Shown one piece after another: positions 58,814-64,000 of a stretch of DNA of 64,000 bases. The stretch covers positions 39,275-103,274 of the forward strand of contig JAFREE010000087.1 in NCBI GenBank assembly GCA_019400425.1. The letters are read 5' to 3'. The stretch is from Hymenochaete sp. R1. Lineage: Eukaryota > Basidiomycota > Agaricomycetes > Hymenochaetales > Hymenochaetaceae. The notes under the pieces were generated by a model. The model ran no database searches. It had not been told where the DNA came from and was given only the letters and a program-made list of their open reading frames with translations. The position numbers and the translations under genes were made by a program. Position 1 is the first letter of the stretch, and the number at the start of each line of letters is the position of its first letter.

Positions 58814-61021
58814 TCAGTCACCCGCTACTTTCTCTCCGATCTGTATGGTAGTGTCTGCCTCGTGCTCTGTTTCGTCGTCGTCGGCTTCCGCCAAAGTGTC
58901 GTGATTTTCCTCTCTTCGTTCCTCATCGCGCTCCAACTCATCACGCATATGTTCGACGTCTTCATCCACCTTAGGCGTCATACGCTCCACGCCTGCAGCT
59001 TCTGCCAATGAGACACGGGCGCGATGGGTGGAAAGATGAGCGGAACGGCGAGGTGGGCGCTTCAACCTGCGTCGAGCAACCATGACTGGCACGGAGCATT
59101 TCTGAGAGACAGATAAGAGAGCGCAAGAACGGCAAAAAATGCCACTCACCTGAACTAGATAATTCGAAGTTGACCCCAGAATGATACTGTTGGAAGCTGT
59201 GAGACCGGTGAAGCCACTACAATAACAATTGCACTTGCCCCCTCAGCTGGCCCAAACCACGAGAACCCACGATTAGCATGGTTGGCTCGAGATGATCCAC
59301 AACGTCTAAACTCAATGCTTAGTATCCGTTGACGGTTCAGTATCTAGCGTGTGTACCTAGAAGCATATGCTTGCTATTTTTTGCATGCCACGCTTGGCAT
59401 GTAACTGAGACGTGGAGTTTCGTCCTTTGAAGGAGTCCGATGACCTGACGAACTAGAATATACGCCAAGGTTTGACGCTTGACGAAAAGAGATTAGTCGG
59501 CGCTTTGAAGGATGTCGCAGAAGGACGCACTTCTTGTTGATTGCGAAGTTTCGATACTCTATCCGCTTGGTTTGGATGAGGCGGATCGACTAGGGAGCGA
59601 ATTTTAGACACCATTGATTATACTTGGTAAGAAAGCTCACCCTTCGCCTCATTTTCATTGACCGAGATCAAGTACCTTTGACTGGCGTCAAGAACATCAG
59701 GGGGGATAAATAGTATAGAAACTCACAGTTCGTCTCCGTCTCTCAGAACTGTACCTATTCCCCATTCTACGGCATATCGACTTTCTTCGCTCAGATCACT
59801 TGCAACAACGTATCTTCGCGGGCGCCGACCATTATCTGCAAGTGCTTGTGGTGGATCGCCTTGGGTGAGAATAATCGTGCATCGATCACGAAGGAAGGTT
59901 GGACGACCTGTTATACACGGAAGTGTCGTATGGCGCGTGGACTTCCTTCGTCTTGGCCCCCTACGATCAGCTCCATTCAAAGTCGAAGGGAAGTACGGTT
60001 CAGGAGGCACGACTATATTGACACCCTCTCCCAAAGGGTCAGGCCCGTCCAAAGAGTCGTTTTCTGGGACTTCAACAATCGCATTCCTTTCTGTGTTTGA
60101 CTCTGTGATGGGGTCAAACGGCTCTCCTTCGTCCCACGAATCGTCTGAATCGCCTTCGTCATCGCCCTCTTCATCTGCAGAGTCTTCGTCTGTGGTTGTC
60201 GTAAAAGCACTGTTGCGAGGGCGAATCTGCTTTTGAGATGAACTTGATTCTACCTCCGATTCGATATCTGACTGGGACATCTTAAGGGCGCCAACTGCCG
60301 GTGACGGATCGCGTATCTTTGCCTTTCTGCGGCGGAATGGCGAGGTACTGCGTGCTCGAGTTAGGAGTCCTGTGTCCGTCTCGTCACCAGACTTGTTCGA
60401 AGCGGCAGAGGATGAACGCGGCTTTTCTTGATCTTTGGCGCGCGAGCGGCCACGATCTCGGTCATCATTTGTGGAGTTACGAGAGAAAGAGAGAGATGAG
60501 AATCCACCCATCACCGAAGAAAAAGACATCCTAGAGAATGCGCCGGAGGACCTCGAAGGTTGTGGGATCAAAGGCACCGGGGTTGCTGGCGGCTCTTGGG
60601 ACGATGCTGAGTTTTCGTTCGAGTTCGAGGTCGAACGATCTAAGGCGTTCATGATGATTTGAGTCGCTTCACGATCCAGCTGTTGTCTGGTATCAAGTTG
60701 CTGCTTGGTCAAAAGGCTGTTGGTGCTGGAGCGAGGACTGGAAAACGATCGCTGATCAGTGCCATATGCGGACGGATACTGGGACCCGCCCAAAGCCGAA
60801 GATGAAGCAGAACGGGTAAAAGGGAGGCCTGCGCCTCCAGTGGGAGAATGTGTAGACGGAGGCGGGGAATAAGACGACACTTCTCTGCCCTCGGGGGGAC
60901 TGCTCAACGTCTGACCCTGCTCCTTGGGTTCCTTGTCCTTGTCCTTATCACGGTCCCTGCCATATTTCATCATCCAGCTTCGACGCTTCGACGACGTTGA
61001 AGAAGACTGCGCCTTGTCCAT
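58814..61021 (-). CDS. Universal-stress-protein domain with long disordered N-terminus
   Basis: The N-terminal two thirds (start MDKAQSSSTSSKRRSWMMKY at 61021) are Ser/Arg/Asp-rich with an acidic run near 60130-60190. The USP/Rossmann-like domain then reads RRYVVASDLSEESRYAVEWG (strand 1), GTVLRDGDEL, VNENEAK, RQTLAYILVRQVIGLLQRTK, DVVDHLEPTMLIVGSRGLGQ, LRG joined to IILGSTSNYLVQ, and KCSVPVMVARRRLKR. The G-S-R-G-x(9)-G-S-(x)-S-N ATP-binding pattern is present (GSRG, then LGSTSN). A Glu/Asp-rich tail ends at 58814. The intron between LRG and IILGST (59187-59238, 52 nt) uses a GC donor. An in-frame ATG at 61105 would add a hydrophobic lead, but 61021 looks better. Confidence 0.85.
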
Positions 61022-62144
61022 CACCCGCCTCAACACACGAGCAAGGGTAAACAGGTAATGAAGAGGAACGAAAGAAAGAAAGCAACACAAATGAAAGAGC
61101 TTCACTCACATTGATGGCCGTCCGTCTAAAGGCTCCTCTACCAAGCTCTCACCGCCCACAGCGGTCTCTTGGCAGCTTAGCTAATCCTTCCACGCAGCTA
61201 CTTAAAAAAAGGCATACATACAACATCAACTTTTGGCAGAAAAATATTTAACTGCATTTCATCTTTAATCCTCAGAAAGATTATATGGGGTAGTTAGGTA
61301 TTTACACTACAGACAAATGAGGATTTGTGACCTCAAAAAACCCATCACAAATTCTTGAGAAATTCTAAGTATGTTTTTGAAGTTTTTTGTGCAGGTAAAT
61401 CCGAAAATGTATCCGTATTTTGGCAGGAGGATAAGAGTTTGTTTCAGAATTTTGTCAACCTCACAAATTTTGAGACAAACTTAGAATACATTTCCCACTT
61501 TTTGACGCATTTGTCCGGCCAACAAATTGGACCATGTCTGCTGTGTTAATGCAAAAGCAAAACACGTGTGCAAACATCAAAAACATGAGCAAAATCAAAC
61601 CAAAGCAAGCAAATCCAAATCCAAATCAATTATGTAATCAACATAAACAAAGTAACACCAATCACCAAAACCAAAAGGTAAACACTAAATATCAAACTTC
61701 AGTTGGTCAAAAACCAAAGAATAATCACACCTCTGAGCTAACAGCAGATGTTTCAAGGCTATCCTAGATAAGTTACTTACCATTTAAAGGTCTTACATAC
61801 TGCCAAGCATATTTTATTTATTTATTTAAGTGAGCATGACTTATACACAGACACCTCTTTATATGGAAATATTATTCCATATATTCTCAGATCAACACTC
61901 ATTGTCATTATATCAGTACACAATAAAGTAAGAAGTGCTGATCACTAATTCCAAGATTTTGCACTGTGACCCAGTGTGATAAAATGATATGATTCTCCCT
62001 AAATTTCCAATCTTCCCTTTCTTTCAATTTTCACAATAACTTCTCTAATGAATAATCTCAAACTGTCATGACCAACTAGGCCCCATACAGCTACTCCACT
62101 CCACCTGGACCTCTAAATCATCTATCTCCACTCCATCACCCTGG
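61022..62144. other. AT-rich, CpG-depleted non-coding block
   Basis: After the USP gene promoter (to about 61200) the composition changes abruptly. Between the CG at 61565 and the next at 62155 I find no CG dinucleotide at all, whereas gene DNA to the left has several per 60-base line. Part of it (61545-61735) is almost G-free on the + strand. Short open frames here (61355-61549, 61534-61767) are low-complexity products of this bias. Two degenerate direct copies of a TCACAAATT-TTGAGA string start near 61345 and 61460. This looks like mutated, probably methylated, repeat DNA. Confidence 0.6.
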
Positions 62145-62287
62145 TGTTAGAGTCCGATCAAGACATTGATTAGGAATCTGACAAATCAGGGTCACATGAC
62201 AGCAACCCGAGGTTCAAGAGAGATCTGTACTCAAGCTCTAGCCTGAAGTAACAGATAGACAAAGTTTGCGAAGGATATCTCACCCAG
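62145..62287 (+). repeat. Degenerate dispersed repeat, copy A
   Basis: Starts TGTTAGAGTCCGATCAAGAC and ends near ATATCTCACCCAGG. It aligns over its full length with 63292-63425 (shared TGTTAGAGTC, ATCAAGACAT, AGATCTG-ACTCAAG, ACAGATAGAC-AAGTT, AAGGATATC and ACCCAGG), with small indels. The two are in direct orientation with starts 1147 bases apart. The TG start suits an LTR or solo-LTR end, but no retrotransposon protein lies between them. Confidence 0.75.
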
Positions 62288-62545
62288 GGATAGTCCTATA
62301 AGACAGGAGAGATAAGACAAGATGTATTGACCAGTGGAGACAGAAGATCAAATCTGAAGTTCAAGGGCTACAAGGTGAGTGTCAGGAATCCCTCTTTTTC
62401 TTCTATTTACATCTGATATTCCTTCTATAAATGCATCACTCACATGACCCCTTCTCACTCATTCTCATGTGATTCCTGCTATATAGTTTCCACCTTTTCA
62501 CTTATATTGCTCACATCCTGCGATTGAACTCCTTACGCTTGACCT

Positions 62546-62629
62546 CTTGTAAAGTTCTCTCACAGGCATGTTTTCTCATGTATATTTACCTTTTACTTGT
62601 ATAATCTAACTTGTAAAGTTCTCTCGCAG
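62546..62629 (+). repeat. Pair of 20-nt direct repeats
   Basis: CTTGTAAAGTTCTCTCACAG at 62546-62565 recurs at 62610-62629 with one A-to-G change, 64 bases apart. Both lie between the two larger repeat copies. Confidence 0.8.
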
Positions 62630-63291
62630 TGTGCCAGAGTCTTTGAGCTCAGTGCAATCGTCCAAGATCTTAATCGTGTCCTCACCAAACTTTTACCGAT
62701 GCACACAGCATTTGTAATAGTGAGGCCCTTATATAGGCCACCCATTTATGAGGCTGTATATATAGTACATGAGAAGAAAAGCACAAATAAGGAAGGTATC
62801 TTAGTAAGACACTGACTGAGGCTGTGCACAGATCACATGTAATCATGTGTATGGAAGGTTAAGGAAAGACAAAGAATAAAATAATAAAGAAATAAAATGA
62901 AGTAATTGGGTATACTTAACTAAGCATATGAACAGTGTTGAACTGTAACACCTGGTTCGCTGAGATTCCTCTGCTCCTTGACATCACACATCCCTGAAAC
63001 CTTATTCCCTGTAACTCTGCTACCTCCATACTTCTCTTTTTGTCACCTCTATCCTGCTCTTTTGGACCTTCAGACCTTCAGACTTTGTTCCTCCACTTTC
63101 CCATTTTTATATAATATACTTATGTAATCTTCCCCCAGTCATATATAAACCTTTTCCCTATGTATCCTTGTACTTCAGCTTGAATATAGATTCATTTTCA
63201 CCCCTTGAAACCTCTGAACTCGCTGGAACACTCTCCAGTATGTTATCTCTGCTCCACTTTGCATGTGACCTCCGTCATTGCTAGTGGGCAC

Positions 63292-63425
63292 TGTTAGAGT
63301 CTGATCAAGACATGATCAGAAGTCTGACAAAGCAAGGTCATGTGACAGTGGTTTAAGAGATCTGCACTCAAGTTCCGGCTTGAAGTGACAGATAGACTAA
63401 GTTCGCAAAGGATATCCTACCCAGG
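63292..63425 (+). repeat. Degenerate dispersed repeat, copy B, interrupted
   Basis: Second copy of the 62145 repeat. Similarity stops at ACCCAGG, where copy A continues GATAGTCCTATAAGACAGG but copy B runs into a different repeat beginning TGTCAGTAACTGAC. This is the pattern expected if another element inserted into copy B. Confidence 0.7.
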
Positions 63426-64000
63426 TGTCAGTAACTGACTACAAGTGGCCAAGGAAGTGGGCACCAGGTCGTGCTACAACTTAGAGAAGAGAGGAGGATT
63501 TGTAAGAGGAGATAGGATTTAGCTAAAGAGTATAGTCGAGAAGAATCGACTATCTCCAAAACTGAGGAATTACATGTGAAGAACTGTATATATTTATACT
63601 AAGCGAGAGCGGGTGCACAGACCAGGTAAGATATGATGTCAGTAGAGTAGATGAGTGATGTCAGTGGAGTAAGTGGAGTAGATGATGTCAGTGGAGCTCT
63701 GTGCGAGGTCTGGGGTTGAACACAATAACTCAAAGTATAGGTCTAAAATCCTCAGACACAGTCAGGAGAATAAGGAGTAAAAAGGAAAAGACTCAGAACA
63801 AATCATGACAAACTGGCTGTCAATGTCTAAGCTAAGAGTATTATTAATCAGTACTATGATCTTTATGTTGAAAAGTCTTCAAAGGCTCACTGGTGAAGGT
63901 GGTGTCAAATCATCATTGAGAAGTGTCAGCAACCGACTACAGATGGCCAAGGGGTTGGGCACCAGGTCACGCTACGACAGAGGGAGAAGAGAGAGAAGGG
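63426..64000 (+). mobile_element. Candidate small element with direct terminal repeats, cut by the window end
   Basis: A block beginning TGTCAGTAACTGACTACA at 63426 recurs at 63924 as TGTCAGCAACCGACTACA. The two align for all 77 bases available before the window ends (shared TGGCCAAGG, TGGGCACCAGGTC, GCTAC and AGAAGAGAG). Direct repeats 498 bases apart with no coding capacity between would fit a terminal-repeat miniature retrotransposon or tandem solo LTRs. The internal part holds three short repeats beginning GATGTCAGT at 63635, 63657 and 63684. The right boundary is unknown. Confidence 0.55.

Noticed and set aside
61534..61767. Asn/Lys/Gln-rich 77-codon frame
   Set aside because: A product of the G-free A/C-rich strand bias rather than a gene; begins with no promoter or Kozak context.
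62597..62815. 72-codon frame between the two repeat copies
   Set aside because: No resemblance to retrotransposon proteins; lies in CpG-depleted repeat DNA.

Overview
This window is nuclear DNA from a filamentous basidiomycete, most likely an agaricomycete. I infer this from very dense short spliceosomal introns (about 50-65 nt, GT-AG), closely packed genes on both strands, and fungal gene families: an Alg6 glucosyltransferase, a septation-network kinase, Pet127, Tam41, a Ytp1-like membrane protein and an Arc1-like cofactor. There is no prokaryotic operon structure, CRISPR array or rRNA, and I recognised no tRNA gene. The species cannot be named from the sequence alone.

Layout. 0-2.3 kb: a secreted GH28 pectinase (-). 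2.6-10 kb: an Arc1/EMAPII-like tRNA-binding cofactor (-), divergent from a large Scm3/HJURP-like protein (+), then a NudC-domain (NUDCD1-like) protein (+). 10.7-24.7 kb: a Ptc2/3-type PP2C (-), a Ytp1-like polytopic membrane protein (+), an unrecognised disordered protein with a CaaX end (-), a Ptc7-type PP2C (-) and an NDP-kinase-like protein that has lost its catalytic histidine (+). 25-33 kb: Derlin (-) divergent from Tam41 (+), an unrecognised acidic nuclear-type protein (+), Alg6 (-) and a hotdog thioesterase (-). 33-43 kb: a Cdc7/SepH-type kinase (+), mitochondrial ribosomal protein uL5m (-), a DUF4436-like membrane protein (-) and a SET-MYND protein (-). 43-47 kb: an adenylation domain fused to a membrane region and a ferredoxin-NADP-reductase-like oxidoreductase domain (-). 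47-49 kb holds no gene I can support. 49-61 kb: Rad50 (-), Rpn13 (-), a short coiled-coil SCOC-like protein (+), Pet127 (+) and a universal-stress-protein gene (-). The last 3 kb (61-64 kb) is AT-rich, strongly CpG-depleted repeat DNA with degenerate transposon-like repeats and a nested insertion.

Most genes are single-copy housekeeping genes from unrelated pathways: mitochondrial biogenesis (Tam41, uL5m, Pet127), ER quality control and glycosylation (Derlin, Alg6), phosphorylation (two PP2Cs, one kinase), and genome maintenance (Rad50, the Scm3-like protein). I see no clear biosynthetic cluster; the adenylation/oxidoreductase fusion is the one secondary-metabolism-like gene and has no biosynthetic neighbours.

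The most interesting points are: the carrier-less adenylation/transmembrane/oxidoreductase fusion; the pseudo-NDP-kinase whose tail carries two register-perfect 37-residue repeats; micro-exons of 7, 12 and 22 nt in three unrelated genes, one of which follows a start codon isolated on its own exon; a probable GC-AG intron; and the CpG-free repeat block at the right end. Gene boundaries were read by hand from splice signals and family consensus. Internal exon borders not quoted here are approximate.
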